Positions 48,400 to 62,283 of a stretch of 64,000 nucleotides of DNA are shown here, one piece after another. The position numbers and the translations under genes were made by a program. This DNA is from Auanema rhodensis (lineage: Eukaryota; Nematoda; Chromadorea; Rhabditida; Rhabditidae): positions 4,226,501 to 4,290,500 of the forward strand of contig OZ059900.1 in NCBI GenBank assembly GCA_964057225.1, in the 5' to 3' direction. A model generated the notes under the pieces. That model did no database searches. It was not told where the DNA came from and saw only the letters and a list, made by a program, of their open reading frames with translations. Position 1 is the first letter of the stretch. Every line of letters begins with the position of its first letter.

Positions 48400-49400
48400 A
48401 ATTTTTTTTTTTCGCATTTTTGCAGGGAGAAAAATTTTTTAGTGAATTTTTACAAGGGAAAAATTTTTTTTTAGAATTTTTGCAGGGAAAAATTTTTTTT
48501 TGTGTATTTTTGTAGGAAAAATTTTTTTTCGTGTATTTTTGCAGGAAAAATTTTTTTTCGTGTATTTTTGCAGGAAAAATTTTTTTTCGTGTATATTTGC
48601 AGGAAAACTTTTTCTTTGTGTATTTTTGCAAGAAAAGTAGTTTCTTCGTGTATTTTTGCAGGAAAAATTTTTTTTCGTGTGTTTATACATGAAAACTTTT
48701 TCTTTGTGTATTTTTGCAGGAAAAATTTTTTTTCGTGTATTTTTGCAGGAAATGTAATTTGTAGGTGTATTTTTGCAGGAAAAGTAGTTTCTTCGTGTAT
48801 TTTTGCGGTAAAAGTAGTTTCTTCGTGTATTTTTGCAGGAAAAACTTTTTTTCGTGTATTTATACATGAAAACTTTTTCTTTGTGTATTTTTGCAGGAAA
48901 AGTAGTTTCTTCGTGTATTTATACATGAAAACTTTTTCTTTGTGTATTTATACATGAAAACTTTTTCTCTGTGTATTTTTGCAGGAAAAATTATTTTTCG
49001 TGTATTTATACATGAAAACTTTTTCTTTGTGTATTTTTGCAGGAAAAGTAGTTTCTTCGTGTATTTATACATGAAAACTTTTTCTTTGTGTATTTATACA
49101 TGAAAACTTTTTCTCTGTGTATTTTTGCAGGAAAAATTATTTTTCGTGTATTTATACATGAAAACTTTTTCTTTGTGTATTTTTGCAGGAAAAGTAGTTT
49201 CTTCGTGTATTTATACATGAAAACTTTTTCTTTGTGTATTTATACATGAAAACTTTTTCTTTGTGTATTTTTGCAGGAAAAATTATTTTTCGTGTATTTA
49301 TACATGAAAACTTTTTCTTTGTGTATTTTTGCAGGAAAAATTTTTTTTCGTGTAATTTTGCAGGAAAAGTAGTTTGTAGGTGTATTTTTGCAGGAAAAGT
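48400..49400 (+). repeat. Minisatellite, R5 (1001 bp)
   Basis: Has the 146-bp duplication. TTTTTCTCTGTG variants near 48965 and 49111 occur in both copies of the duplicated segment and again in R7, 6300 bp on. Confidence 0.95.
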
Positions 49401-49712
49401 ATTTTACATAAAATTTTTACTGGAATGTTTCATCGGAATATAAACATTATGAAATAATATCTGAAGATTGTTACACTATTCACCGAAACGATATCACAAT
49501 CGTAAGGTAGCAGGAGAAAATTTTTACAATAATTTTCGTTATCTGCAATTTTACTTGTTCACATTGTAAAATGTGAATATTTTCTATAATGTGTCGTTTC
49601 TGTGTGATTTTTCAACTTTCTTAATTTTTTTGGTGAATTGGGAAAAAAAAATTATTCTACTTCTCGATATTTATATTGTTTAGTAAGAAATAATGGATTC
49701 TCTATTGCGAAT
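49401..49712. other. Leader spacer R5
   Basis: Non-coding 312 bp. The hairpin loop reads TGTAAA (near 49566) instead of TGAAAA, which also places a stop codon in the open frame that crosses other leaders. Shared with R7. Confidence 0.6.
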
Positions 49713-50553
49713 CTGATTGATTCTGTCAGCGCTGTATGCTCAAGTAAAAGATTAAGCCATGCATGTATAAAGTTCATTATTTTTGAGAAACTGCGAACGG
49801 CTCATTAGAGCAGATATGATTTTTCTCGATTTCTATGGATAACTGTGGTAATTCTGGAGCTAATACATGCTTAATAGTTGTTCTTCTTCCCAAGTTCAAC
49901 GCAGTTATTAGTACAAACCAATTTAATGTTTGTTGACTCTGAATAACCCAGTTAATCGACGGTTTTACTGTCTTTTTTCGAGATTAATGTTTGCCCTATC
50001 AACCTGATGGTAATATAGAGTTTTACCATGGTGATCACGGGTAACGGAGAATTAGGGTTCGACTCCGGAGAGGGAGCCTTAGAAACGGCTACCACATCCA
50101 AGGAAGGCAGCAGGCGCGTAACTTATCCACTACTTCAGTGAGATAGTAACTAAAAATAAAAAGATCAATCTTTTTAGATTGATTATTTCACTGAGCTGAG
50201 CTTAAATAGCTCTACAAGGACCCAGTGGAGGGCAAGTCTGGTGCCAGCAGCCGCGGTAATTCCAGCTCCACTAGTGTAAAACGTTATTGCTGTAGTTAAA
50301 AAGCTCGTAGTTGGATCTGAGGCATTTTCTGTGATACGGCTTGCCGGTAATCATAGATGTGTCTATTTTGTCGGTTTTGTGTATGTACTTCGGTGTGTAT
50401 ACTGGCTCGGGTTTACTTTGAATAAATCAAAGCGCTCAAAGCAAGCGATTGCTTGTATGTGCTATCATGGAATAATAAAAGAGGACTTCGGTTCTATTTA
50501 TTGGTTCGAGAGTCGAATTAATGATTAATAGGGACGATTCGGGGGCATTCGTA
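49713..50553 (+). rRNA. Truncated 18S rRNA piece, R5
   Basis: Complete piece; GGTTCGAGAG near 50502, as in R3. Confidence 0.94.
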
Positions 50554-51549
50554 GGTGTTGTATCCAGTAGAGCAGTCTTTATAAACTGCGATCTGTTGAG
50601 ACTATCCTTTGATTGGATGTTTTGTTTTATACCTGAAAGTATACCTTATTCTTGTTTCAAATAACGTTTTATTGATTGTATATAGCGATAGCAATATTGA
50701 TACCTTATTTTAAAAAAAGTATACTTTATTTGTAAGAAAAGGTATACTTTATTTGTAAGAAAAAGTATACTTTATTGGAATATTGGAACCATTTTTCAAA
50801 AAAAAGCGCATATAAATGGTCACCCGAGAATTTTAATTTAAAAAATCAAAAATTTTGATAAAAATGGCAAATTTTACTTGATTGATTCTGTCAGCGCTGT
50901 AGCTTTCCTCAAGGATTAAGCCATATCGGGAAATTTTCCAAAACATATTTCATATATAGTGTAAAATATGTAAAAAGAGTCAGAAAATAGAATAAGACTA
51001 CTCTGAAAAATAGTTTTGAAAAAAAAAATTTGCATATTTTTTCAAAAATTTCCATAATTTTTGACTAGACAAAATTTTTGGTCGGTTGGCGGTTTGGCTT
51101 AAAAAGTTCAACTTTCTACATGCATGGCTTAATCTTTTACTTGAGCATACAGCGCTGACAGAATCAATCAAGTACGTGAAAAAAATTTTTTTGTGGTCGG
51201 TGAGCGGTTGGCATGGCTTAATCCTTGACGAAAGCTACAGCGCTGACAGAATCAATCAAGTAAAAAAAAAATTTTGTTTCTCAATTCCAATGTTAAAACT
51301 CTTTAAAAATGTGTAAAAAATGTTTTGAGAGTATCGTGAAAACATGTTGAAAAAAAAATTTTTTTTGGACTTGGAAATTTTTTTGGTCTCTGAGCTGTGA
51401 GCCTATCGCAGTTTCTCAAAAATGATGAACTTTATACATGCATGGCTTAATCTTTTACTTGAGCATACAGCGCTGACAGAATCAATCAAGTAAATGAGAG
51501 AGGAACGAAATTTTGATACCATATGTCTTCGGGGAAGTATTTCTGAATA
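50554..51549. repeat. Spacer of R5 with short 18S copies
   Basis: Same arrangement as R2; A ends at 51492. AAAAAAAGTATAC near 50711 is shared with R3. Confidence 0.88.
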
Positions 51550-52550
51550 AATTTTTTTTTTTCGCATTTTTGCAGGGAGAAAAATTTTTTAGTGAATTTT
51601 TACAAGGGAAAAATTTTTTTTTAGAATTTTTGCAGGGAAAAATTTTTTTTTGTGTATTTTTGTAGGAAAAATTTTTTTTCGTGTAATTTTGCAGGAAAAA
51701 TTTTTTTTCGTGTATTTTTGCAGGAAAAATTTTTTTTCGTGTATATTTGCAGGAAAACTTTTTCTTTGTGTATTTTTGCAAGAAAAGTAGTTTCTTCGTG
51801 TATTTTTGCAGGAAAAATTTTTTTTCGTGTGTTTATACATGAAAACTTTTTCTTTGTGTATTTTTGCAGGAAAAATTTTTTTTCGTGTATTTTTGCAGGA
51901 AATGTAATTTGTAGGTGTATTTTTGCAGGAAAAGTAGTTTCTTCGTGTATTTTTGCGGTAAAAGTAGTTTCTTCGTGTATTTTTGCAGGAAAAACTTTTT
52001 TTCGTGTATTTATACATGAAAACTTTTTCTTTGTGTATTTTTGCAGGAAAAGTAGTTTCTTCGTGTATTTATACATGAAAACTTTTTCTTTGTGTATTTA
52101 TACATGAAAACTTTTTCTTTGTGTATTTTTGCAGGAAAAATTATTTTTCGTGTATTTATACATGAAAACTTTTTCTTTGTGTATTTTTGCAGGAAAAGTA
52201 GTTTCTTCGTGTATTTATACATGAAAACTTTTTCTTTGTGTATTTATACATGAAAACTTTTTCTTTGTGTATTTTTGCAGGAAAAATTATTTTTCGTGTA
52301 TTTATACATGAAAACTTTTTCTTTGTGTATTTTTGCAGGAAAAGTAGTTTCTTCGTGTATTTATACATGAAAACTTTTTCTTTGTGTATTTATACATGAA
52401 AACTTTTGCTTTGTGTATTTTTGCAGGAAAAATTATTTTTCGTGTATTTATACATGAAAACTTTTTCTTTGTGTATTTTTGCAGGAAAAATTTTTTTTCG
52501 TGTAATTTTGCAGGAAAAGTAGTTTGTAGGTGTATTTTTGCAGGAAAAGT
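51550..52550 (+). repeat. Minisatellite, R6 (1001 bp)
   Basis: Duplicate of R4 at 6300 bp distance, with the same GTGTAATTTTGC and AACTTTTGCTTTG variants. Confidence 0.95.
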
Positions 52551-52862
52551 ATTTTACATAAAATTTTTACTGGAATGTTTCATCGGAATATAAACATTAT
52601 GAAATAATATCTGAAGATTGTTACACTATTCACCGAAACGATATCACAATCGTAAGGTAGCAGGAGAAAAATTTTACAATAATTTTCGTTATCTGCAATT
52701 TTACTTGTTCACATTGAAAAATGTGAATATTTTCTATAATGTGTCGTTTCTGTGTGATTTTTCAACTTTCTTAATTTTTTTGGTGAATTGGGAAAAAAAA
52801 ATTATTCTACTTCTCGATATTTATATTGTTTAGTAAGAAATAATGGATTCTCTATTGCGAAT
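52551..52862. other. Leader spacer R6
   Basis: Non-coding 312 bp; GAGAAAAATTTTAC form as in R4. Confidence 0.6.
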
Positions 52863-53703
52863 CTGATTGATTCTGTCAGCGCTGTATGCTCAAGTAAAAG
52901 ATTAAGCCATGCATGTATAAAGTTCATTATTTTTGAGAAACTGCGAACGGCTCATTAGAGCAGATATGATTTTTCTCGATTTCTATGGATAACTGTGGTA
53001 ATTCTGGAGCTAATACATGCTTAATAGTTGTTCTTCTTCCCAAGTTCAACGCAGTTATTAGTACAAACCAATTTAATGTTTGTTGACTCTGAATAACCCA
53101 GTTAATCGACGGTTTTACTGTCTTTTTTCGAGATTAATGTTTGCCCTATCAACCTGATGGTAATATAGAGTTTTACCATGGTGATCACGGGTAACGGAGA
53201 ATTAGGGTTCGACTCCGGAGAGGGAGCCTTAGAAACGGCTACCACATCCAAGGAAGGCAGCAGGCGCGTAACTTATCCACTACTTCAGTGAGATAGTAAC
53301 TAAAAATAAAAAGATCAATCTTTTTAGATTGATTATTTCACTGAGCTGAGCTTAAATAGCTCTACAAGGACCCAGTGGAGGGCAAGTCTGGTGCCAGCAG
53401 CCGCGGTAATTCCAGCTCCACTAGTGTAAAACGTTATTGCTGTAGTTAAAAAGCTCGTAGTTGGATCTGAGGCATTTTCTGTGATACGGCTTGCCGGTAA
53501 TCATAGATGTGTCTATTTTGTCGGTTTTGTGTATGTACTTCGGTGTGTATACTGGCTCGGGTTTACTTTGAATAAATCAAAGCGCTCAAAGCAAGCGATT
53601 GCTTGTATGTGCTATCATGGAATAATAAAAGAGGACTTCGGTTCTATTTATTGGTTTGAGAGTCGAATTAATGATTAATAGGGACGATTCGGGGGCATTC
53701 GTA
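52863..53703 (+). rRNA. Truncated 18S rRNA piece, R6
   Basis: Complete piece with the common GGTTTGAGAG form; no indel seen. Confidence 0.94.
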
Positions 53704-54699
53704 GGTGTTGTATCCAGTAGAGCAGTCTTTATAAACTGCGATCTGTTGAGACTATCCTTTGATTGGATGTTTTGTTTTATACCTGAAAGTATACCTTATT
53801 CTTGTTTCAAATAACGTTTTATTGATTGTATATAGCGATAGCAATATTGATACCTTATTTTAAAAAAGGTATACTTTATTTGTAAGAAAAGGTATACTTT
53901 ATTTGTAAGAAAAAGTATACTTTATTGGAATATTGGAACCATTTTTCAAAAAAAAGCGCATATAAATGGTCACCCGAGAATTTTAATTTAAAAAATCAAA
54001 AATTTTGATAAAAATGGCAAATTTTACTTGATTGATTCTGTCAGCGCTGTAGCTTTCCTCAAGGATTAAGCCATATCGGGAAATTTTCCAAAACATATTT
54101 CATATATAGTGTAAAATATGTAAAAAGAGTCAGAAAATAGAATAAGACTACTCTGAAAAATAGTTTTGAAAAAAAAAATTTGCATATTTTTTCAAAAATT
54201 TCCATAATTTTTGACTAGACAAAATTTTTGGTCGGTTGGCGGTTTGGCTTAAAAAGTTCAACTTTCTACATGCATGGCTTAATCTTTTACTTGAGCATAC
54301 AGCGCTGACAGAATCAATCAAGTACGTGAAAAAAATTTTTTTGTGGTCGGTGAGCGGTTGGCATGGCTTAATCCTTGACGAAAGCTACAGCGCTGACAGA
54401 ATCAATCAAGTAAAAAAAAAATTTTGTTTCTCAATTCCAATGTTAAAACTCTTTAAAAATGTGTAAAAAATGTTTTGAGAGTATCGTGAAAACATGTTGA
54501 AAAAAAAATTTTTTTTGGACTTGGAAATTTTTTTGGTCTCTGAGCTGTGAGCCTATCGCAGTTTCTCAAAAATGATGAACTTTATACATGCATGGCTTAA
54601 TCTTTTACTTGAGCATACAGCGCTGACAGAATCAATCAAGTAAATGAGAGAGGAACGAAATTTTGATACCATATGTCTTCGGGGAAGTATTTCTGAATA
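53704..54699. repeat. Spacer of R6 with short 18S copies
   Basis: Same arrangement as R2; A ends at 54642. Confidence 0.88.
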
Positions 54700-55700
54700 A
54701 ATTTTTTTTTTTCGCATTTTTGCAGGGAGAAAAATTTTTTAGTGAATTTTTACAAGGGAAAAATTTTTTTTTAGAATTTTTGCAGGGAAAAATTTTTTTT
54801 TGTGTATTTTTGTAGGAAAAATTTTTTTTCGTGTATTTTTGCAGGAAAAATTTTTTTTCGTGTATTTTTGCAGGAAAAATTTTTTTTCGTGTATATTTGC
54901 AGGAAAACTTTTTCTTTGTGTATTTTTGCAAGAAAAGTAGTTTCTTCGTGTATTTTTGCAGGAAAAATTTTTTTTCGTGTGTTTATACATGAAAACTTTT
55001 TCTTTGTGTATTTTTGCAGGAAAAATTTTTTTTCGTGTATTTTTGCAGGAAATGTAATTTGTAGGTGTATTTTTGCAGGAAAAGTAGTTTCTTCGTGTAT
55101 TTTTGCGGTAAAAGTAGTTTCTTCGTGTATTTTTGCAGGAAAAACTTTTTTTCGTGTATTTATACATGAAAACTTTTTCTTTGTGTATTTTTGCAGGAAA
55201 AGTAGTTTCTTCGTGTATTTATACATGAAAACTTTTTCTTTGTGTATTTATACATGAAAACTTTTTCTCTGTGTATTTTTGCAGGAAAAATTATTTTTCG
55301 TGTATTTATACATGAAAACTTTTTCTTTGTGTATTTTTGCAGGAAAAGTAGTTTCTTCGTGTATTTATACATGAAAACTTTTTCTTTGTGTATTTATACA
55401 TGAAAACTTTTTCTCTGTGTATTTTTGCAGGAAAAATTATTTTTCGTGTATTTATACATGAAAACTTTTTCTTTGTGTATTTTTGCAGGAAAAGTAGTTT
55501 CTTCGTGTATTTATACATGAAAACTTTTTCTTTGTGTATTTATACATGAAAACTTTTTCTTTGTGTATTTTTGCAGGAAAAATTATTTTTCGTGTATTTA
55601 TACATGAAAACTTTTTCTTTGTGTATTTTTGCAGGAAAAATTTTTTTTCGTGTAATTTTGCAGGAAAAGTAGTTTGTAGGTGTATTTTTGCAGGAAAAGT
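54700..55700 (+). repeat. Minisatellite, R7 (1001 bp)
   Basis: Duplicate of R5 at 6300 bp distance, with the paired TTTTTCTCTGTG variants. Confidence 0.95.
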
Positions 55701-56012
55701 ATTTTACATAAAATTTTTACTGGAATGTTTCATCGGAATATAAACATTATGAAATAATATCTGAAGATTGTTACACTATTCACCGAAACGATATCACAAT
55801 CGTAAGGTAGCAGGAGAAAATTTTTACAATAATTTTCGTTATCTGCAATTTTACTTGTTCACATTGTAAAATGTGAATATTTTCTATAATGTGTCGTTTC
55901 TGTGTGATTTTTCAACTTTCTTAATTTTTTTGGTGAATTGGGAAAAAAAAATTATTCTACTTCTCGATATTTATATTGTTTAGTAAGAAATAATGGATTC
56001 TCTATTGCGAAT
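55701..56012. other. Leader spacer R7
   Basis: Non-coding 312 bp; loop variant TGTAAA as in R5. Confidence 0.6.
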
Positions 56013-56853
56013 CTGATTGATTCTGTCAGCGCTGTATGCTCAAGTAAAAGATTAAGCCATGCATGTATAAAGTTCATTATTTTTGAGAAACTGCGAACGG
56101 CTCATTAGAGCAGATATGATTTTTCTCGATTTCTATGGATAACTGTGGTAATTCTGGAGCTAATACATGCTTAATAGTTGTTCTTCTTCCCAAGTTCAAC
56201 GCAGTTATTAGTACAAACCAATTTAATGTTTGTTGACTCTGAATAACCCAGTTAATCGACGGTTTTACTGTCTTTTTTCGAGATTAATGTTTGCCCTATC
56301 AACCTGATGGTAATATAGAGTTTTACCATGGTGATCACGGGTAACGGAGAATTAGGGTTCGACTCCGGAGAGGGAGCCTTAGAAACGGCTACCACATCCA
56401 AGGAAGGCAGCAGGCGCGTAACTTATCCACTACTTCAGTGAGATAGTAACTAAAAATAAAAAGATCAATCTTTTTAGATTGATTATTTCACTGAGCTGAG
56501 CTTAAATAGCTCTACAAGGACCCAGTGGAGGGCAAGTCTGGTGCCAGCAGCCGCGGTAATTCCAGCTCCACTAGTGTAAAACGTTATTGCTGTAGTTAAA
56601 AAGCTCGTAGTTGGATCTGAGGCATTTTCTGTGATACGGCTTGCCGGTAATCATAGATGTGTCTATTTTGTCGGTTTTGTGTATGTACTTCGGTGTGTAT
56701 ACTGGCTCGGGTTTACTTTGAATAAATCAAAGCGCTCAAAGCAAGCGATTGCTTGTATGTGCTATCATGGAATAATAAAAGAGGACTTCGGTTCTATTTA
56801 TTGGTTTGAGAGTCGAATTAATGATTAATAGGGACGATTCGGGGGCATTCGTA
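56013..56853 (+). rRNA. Truncated 18S rRNA piece, R7
   Basis: Complete piece. It reads GGTTTGAGAG near 56802 where R5 has GGTTCGAGAG, so the 6300-bp duplication ends within or before this point. Confidence 0.94.
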
Positions 56854-57849
56854 GGTGTTGTATCCAGTAGAGCAGTCTTTATAAACTGCGATCTGTTGAG
56901 ACTATCCTTTGATTGGATGTTTTGTTTTATACCTGAAAGTATACCTTATTCTTGTTTCAAATAACGTTTTATTGATTGTATATAGCGATAGCAATATTGA
57001 TACCTTATTTTAAAAAAGGTATACTTTATTTGTAAGAAAAGGTATACTTTATTTGCAAGAAAAAGTATACTTTATTGGAATATTGGAACCATTTTTCAAA
57101 AAAAAGCGCATATAAATGGTCACCCGAGAATTTTAATTTAAAAAATCAAAAATTTTGATAAAAATGGCAAATTTTACTTGATTGATTCTGTCAGCGCTGT
57201 AGCTTTCCTCAAGGATTAAGCCATATCGGGAAATTTTCCAAAACATATTTCATATATAGTGTAAAATATGTAAAAAGAGTCAGAAAATAGAATAAGACTA
57301 CTCTGAAAAATAGTTTTGAAAAAAAAAATTTGCATATTTTTTCAAAAATTTCCATAATTTTTGACTAGAAAAAATTTTTGGTCGGTTGGCGGTTTGGCTT
57401 AAAAAGTTCAACTTTCTACATGCATGGCTTAATCTTTTACTTGAGCATACAGCGCTGACAGAATCAATCAAGTACGTGAAAAAAATTTTTTTGTGGTCGG
57501 TGAGCGGTTGGCATGGCTTAATCCTTGACGAAAGCTACAGCGCTGACAGAATCAATCAAGTAAAAAAAAAATTTTGTTTCTCAATTCCAATGTTAAAACT
57601 CTTTAAAAATGTGTAAAAAATGTTTTGAGAGTATCGTGAAAACATGTTGAAAAAAAAATTTTTTTTGGACTTGGAAATTTTTTTGGTCTCTGAGCTGTGA
57701 GCCTATCGCAGTTTCTCAAAAATGATGAACTTTATACATGCATGGCTTAATCTTTTACTTGAGCATACAGCGCTGACAGAATCAATCAAGTAAATGAGAG
57801 AGGAACGAAATTTTGATACCATATGTCTTCGGGGAAGTATTTCTGAATA
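56854..57849. repeat. Spacer of R7 with short 18S copies
   Basis: A ends at 57792. Private TTTGCAAGAAAAAG near 57053 in the palindrome cluster. GACTAGAAAAAATTTTTGG near 57363 matches the U12 variant in the opposite arm. Confidence 0.88.
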
Positions 57850-58821
57850 ATTTTTTTTTTTTCGCATTTTTGCAGGGAGAAAATTTTTTTAGTGAATTTT
57901 TACAAGGGAAAAATTTTTTTTTAGAATTTTTGCAGGGAAAAATTTTTTTTTGTGTATTTTTGTAGGAAAAATTTTTTTTCGTGTATTTTTGCAGGAAAAA
58001 TTTTTTTTCGTGTATATTTGCAGGAAAACTTTTTCTTTGTGTATTTTTGCAAGAAAAGTAGTTTCTTCGTGTATTTTTGCAGGAAAAATTTTTTTTCGTG
58101 TGTTTATACATGAAAACTTTTTCTTTGTGTATTTTTGCAGGAAAAATTTTTTTTCGTGTATTTTTGCAGGAAATGTAATTTGTAGGTGTATTTTTGCAGG
58201 AAAAGTAGTTTCTTCGTGTATTTTTGCGGTAAAAGTAGTTTCTTCGTGTATTTTTGCAGGAAAAACTTTTTTTCGTGTATTTATACATGAAAACTTTTTC
58301 TTTGTGTATTTTTGCAGGAAAAGTAGTTTCTTCGTGTATTTATACATGAAAACTTTTTCTTTGTGTATTTATACATGAAAACTTTTTCTTTGTGTATTTT
58401 TGCAGGAAAAATTATTTTTCGTGTATTTATACATGAAAACTTTTTCTTTGTGTATTTTTGCAGGAAAAGTAGTTTCTTCGTGTATTTATACATGAAAACT
58501 TTTTCTTTGTGTATTTATACATGAAAACTTTTTCTTTGTGTATTTTTGCAGGAAAAATTATTTTTCGTGTATTTATACATGAAAACTTTTTCTTTGTGTA
58601 TTTTTGCAGGAAAAGTAGTTTCTTCGTGTATTTATACATGAAAACTTTTTCTTTGTGTATTTATACATGAAAACTTTTTCTTTGTGTATTTTTGCAGGAA
58701 AAATTATTTTTCGTGTATTTATACATGAAAACTTTTTCTTTGTGTATTTTTGCAGGAAAAATTTTTTTTCGTGTAATTTTGCAGGAAAAGTAGTTTGTAG
58801 GTGTATTTTTGCAGGAAAAGT
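57850..58821 (+). repeat. Minisatellite, R8 (972 bp)
   Basis: One 29-bp GAAAAAAAATTTTT-type repeat shorter than the 1001-bp blocks, near 57990. The first degenerate repeats have small A/T changes (near 57850 and 57884). Confidence 0.95.
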
Positions 58822-59133
58822 ATTTTACATAAAATTTTTACTGGAATGTTTCATCGGAATATAAACATTATGAAATAATATCTGAAGATTGTTACACTAT
58901 TCACCGAAACGATATCACAATCGTAAGGTAGCAGGAGAAAAATTTTACAATAATTTTCGTTATCTGCAATTTTACTTGTTCACATTGAAAAATGTGAATA
59001 TTTTCTATAATGTGTCGTTTCTGTGTGATTTTTCAACTTTCTTAATTTTTTTGGTGAATTGGGAAAAAAAAATTATTCTACTTCTCGATATTTATATTGT
59101 TTAGTAAGAAATAATGGATTCTCTATTGCGAAT
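58822..59133. other. Leader spacer R8
   Basis: Non-coding 312 bp; GAGAAAAATTTTAC form. Confidence 0.6.
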
Positions 59134-59974
59134 CTGATTGATTCTGTCAGCGCTGTATGCTCAAGTAAAAGATTAAGCCATGCATGTATAAAGTTCATTA
59201 TTTTTGAGAAACTGCGAACGGCTCATTAGAGCAGATATGATTTTTCTCGATTTCTATGGATAACTGTGGTAATTCTGGAGCTAATACATGCTTAATAGTT
59301 GTTCTTCTTCCCAAGTTCAACGCAGTTATTAGTACAAACCAATTTAATGTTTGTTGACTCTGAATAACCCAGTTAATCGACGGTTTTACTGTCTTTTTTC
59401 GAGATTAATGTTTGCCCTATCAACCTGATGGTAATATAGAGTTTTACCATGGTGATCACGGGTAACGGAGAATTAGGGTTCGACTCCGGAGAGGGAGCCT
59501 TAGAAACGGCTACCACATCCAAGGAAGGCAGCAGGCGCGTAACTTATCCACTACTTCAGTGAGATAGTAACTAAAAATAAAAAGATCAATCTTTTTAGAT
59601 TGATTATTTCACTGAGCTGAGCTTAAATAGCTCTACAAGGACCCAGTGGAGGGCAAGTCTGGTGCCAGCAGCCGCGGTAATTCCAGCTCCACTAGTGTAA
59701 AACGTTATTGCTGTAGTTAAAAAGCTCGTAGTTGGATCTGAGGCATTTTCTGTGATACGGCTTGCCGGTAATCATAGATGTGTCTATTTTGTCGGTTTTG
59801 TGTATGTACTTCGGTGTGTATACTGGCTCGGGTTTACTTTGAATAAATCAAAGCGCTCAAAGCAAGCGATTGCTTGTATGTGCTATCATGGAATAATAAA
59901 AGAGGACTTCGGTTCTATTTATTGGTTTGAGAGTCGAATTAATGATTAATAGGGACGATTCGGGGGCATTCGTA
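59134..59974 (+). rRNA. Truncated 18S rRNA piece, R8
   Basis: Complete piece with common variants; no indel seen. Confidence 0.94.
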
Positions 59975-60970
59975 GGTGTTGTATCCAGTAGAGCAGTCTT
60001 TATAAACTGCGATCTGTTGAGACTATCCTTTGATTGGATGTTTTGTTTTATACCTGAAAGTATACCTTATTCTTGTTTCAAATAACGTTTTATTGATTGT
60101 ATATAGCGATAGCAATATTGATACCTTATTTTAAAAAAGGTATACTTTATTTGTAAGAAAAGGTATACTTTATTTGTAAGAAAAAGTATACTTTATTGGA
60201 ATATTGGAACCATTTTTCAAAAAAAAGCGCATATAAATGGTCACCCGAGAATTTTAATTTAAAAAATCAAAAATTTTGATAAAAATGGCAAATTTTACTT
60301 GATTGATTCTGTCAGCGCTGTAGCTTTCCTCAAGGATTAAGCCATATCGGGAAATTTTCCAAAACATATTTCATATATAGTGTAAAATATGTAAAAAGAG
60401 TCAGAAAATAGAATAAGACTACTCTGAAAAATAGTTTTGAAAAAAAAAATTTGCATATTTTTTCAAAAATTTCCATAATTTTTGACTAGACAAAATTTTT
60501 GGTCGGTTGGCGGTTTGGCTTAAAAAGTTCAACTTTCTACATGCATGGCTTAATCTTTTACTTGAGCATACAGCGCTGACAGAATCAATCAAGTACGTGA
60601 AAAAAATTTTTTTGTGGTCGGTGAGCGGTTGGCATGGCTTAATCCTTGACGAAAGCTACAGCGCTGACAGAATCAATCAAGTAAAAAAAAAATTTTGTTT
60701 CTCAATTCCAATGTTAAAACTCTTTAAAAATGTGTAAAAAATGTTTTGAGAGTATCGTGAAAACATGTTGAAAAAAAAATTTTTTTTGGACTTGGAAATT
60801 TTTTTGGTCTCTGAGCTGTGAGCCTATCGCAGTTTCTCAAAAATGATGAACTTTATACATGCATGGCTTAATCTTTTACTTGAGCATACAGCGCTGACAG
60901 AATCAATCAAGTAAATGAGAGAGGAACGAAATTTTGATACCATATGTCTTCGGGGAAGTATTTCTGAATA
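59975..60970. repeat. Spacer of R8 with short 18S copies
   Basis: Same arrangement as R2; A ends at 60913. Confidence 0.88.
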
Positions 60971-61971
60971 AATTTTTTTTTTTCGCATTTTTGCAGGGAG
61001 AAAAATTTTTTAGTGAATTTTTACAAGGGAAAAATTTTTTTTTAGAATTTTTGCAGGGAAAAATTTTTTTTTGTGTATTTTTGTAGGAAAAATTTTTTTT
61101 CGTGTATTTTTGCAGGAAAAATTTTTTTTCGTGTATTTTTGCAGGAAAAATTTTTTTTCGTGTATATTTGCAGGAAAACTTTTTCTTTGTGTATTTTTGC
61201 AAGAAAAGTAGTTTCTTCGTGTATTTTTGCAGGAAAAATTTTTTTTCGTGTGTTTATACATGAAAACTTTTTCTTTGTGTATTTTTGCAGGAAAAATTTT
61301 TTTTCGTGTATTTTTGCAGGAAATGTAATTTGTAGGTGTATTTTTGCAGGAAAAGTAGTTTCTTCGTGTATTTTTGCGGTAAAAGTAGTTTCTTCGTGTA
61401 TTTTTGCAGGAAAAACTTTTTTTCGTGTATTTATACATGAAAACTTTTTCTTTGTGTATTTTTGCAGGAAAAGTAGTTTCTTCGTGTATTTATACATGAA
61501 AACTTTTTCTTTGTGTATTTATACATGAAAACTTTTTCTTTGTGTATTTTTGCAGGAAAAATTATTTTTCGTGTATTTATACATGAAAACTTTTTCTTTG
61601 TGTATTTTTGCAGGAAAAGTAGTTTCTTCGTGTATTTATACATGAAAACTTTTTCTTTGTGTATTTATACATGAAAACTTTTTCTTTGTGTATTTTTGCA
61701 GGAAAAATTATTTTTCGTGTATTTATACATGAAAACTTTTTCTTTGTGTATTTTTGCAGGAAAAGTAGTTTCTTCGTGTATTTATACATGAAAACTTTTT
61801 CTTTGTGTATTTATACATGAAAACTTTTTCTTTGTGTATTTTTGCAGGAAAAATTATTTTTCGTGTATTTATACATGAAAACTTTTTCTTTGTGTATTTT
61901 TGCAGGAAAAATTTTTTTTCGTGTAATTTTGCAGGAAAAGTAGTTTGTAGGTGTATTTTTGCAGGAAAAGT
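60971..61971 (+). repeat. Minisatellite, R9 (1001 bp)
   Basis: Standard right-arm form with the 146-bp duplication; lacks the R4/R6 and R5/R7 marker variants. Confidence 0.95.
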
Positions 61972-62283
61972 ATTTTACATAAAATTTTTACTGGAATGTT
62001 TCATCGGAATATAAACATTATGAAATAATATCTGAAGATTGTTACACTATTCACCGAAACGATATCACAATCGTAAGGTAGCAGGAGAAAAATTTTACAA
62101 TAATTTTCGTTATCTGCAATTTTACTTGTTCACATTGAAAAATGTGAATATTTTCTATAATGTGTCGTTTCTGTGTGATTTTTCAACTTTCTTAATTTTT
62201 TTGGTGAATTGGGAAAAAAAAATTATTCTACTTCTCGATATTTATATTGTTTAGTAAGAAATAATGGATTCTCTATTGCGAAT
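61972..62283. other. Leader spacer R9
   Basis: Non-coding 312 bp; GAGAAAAATTTTAC form. Confidence 0.6.
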
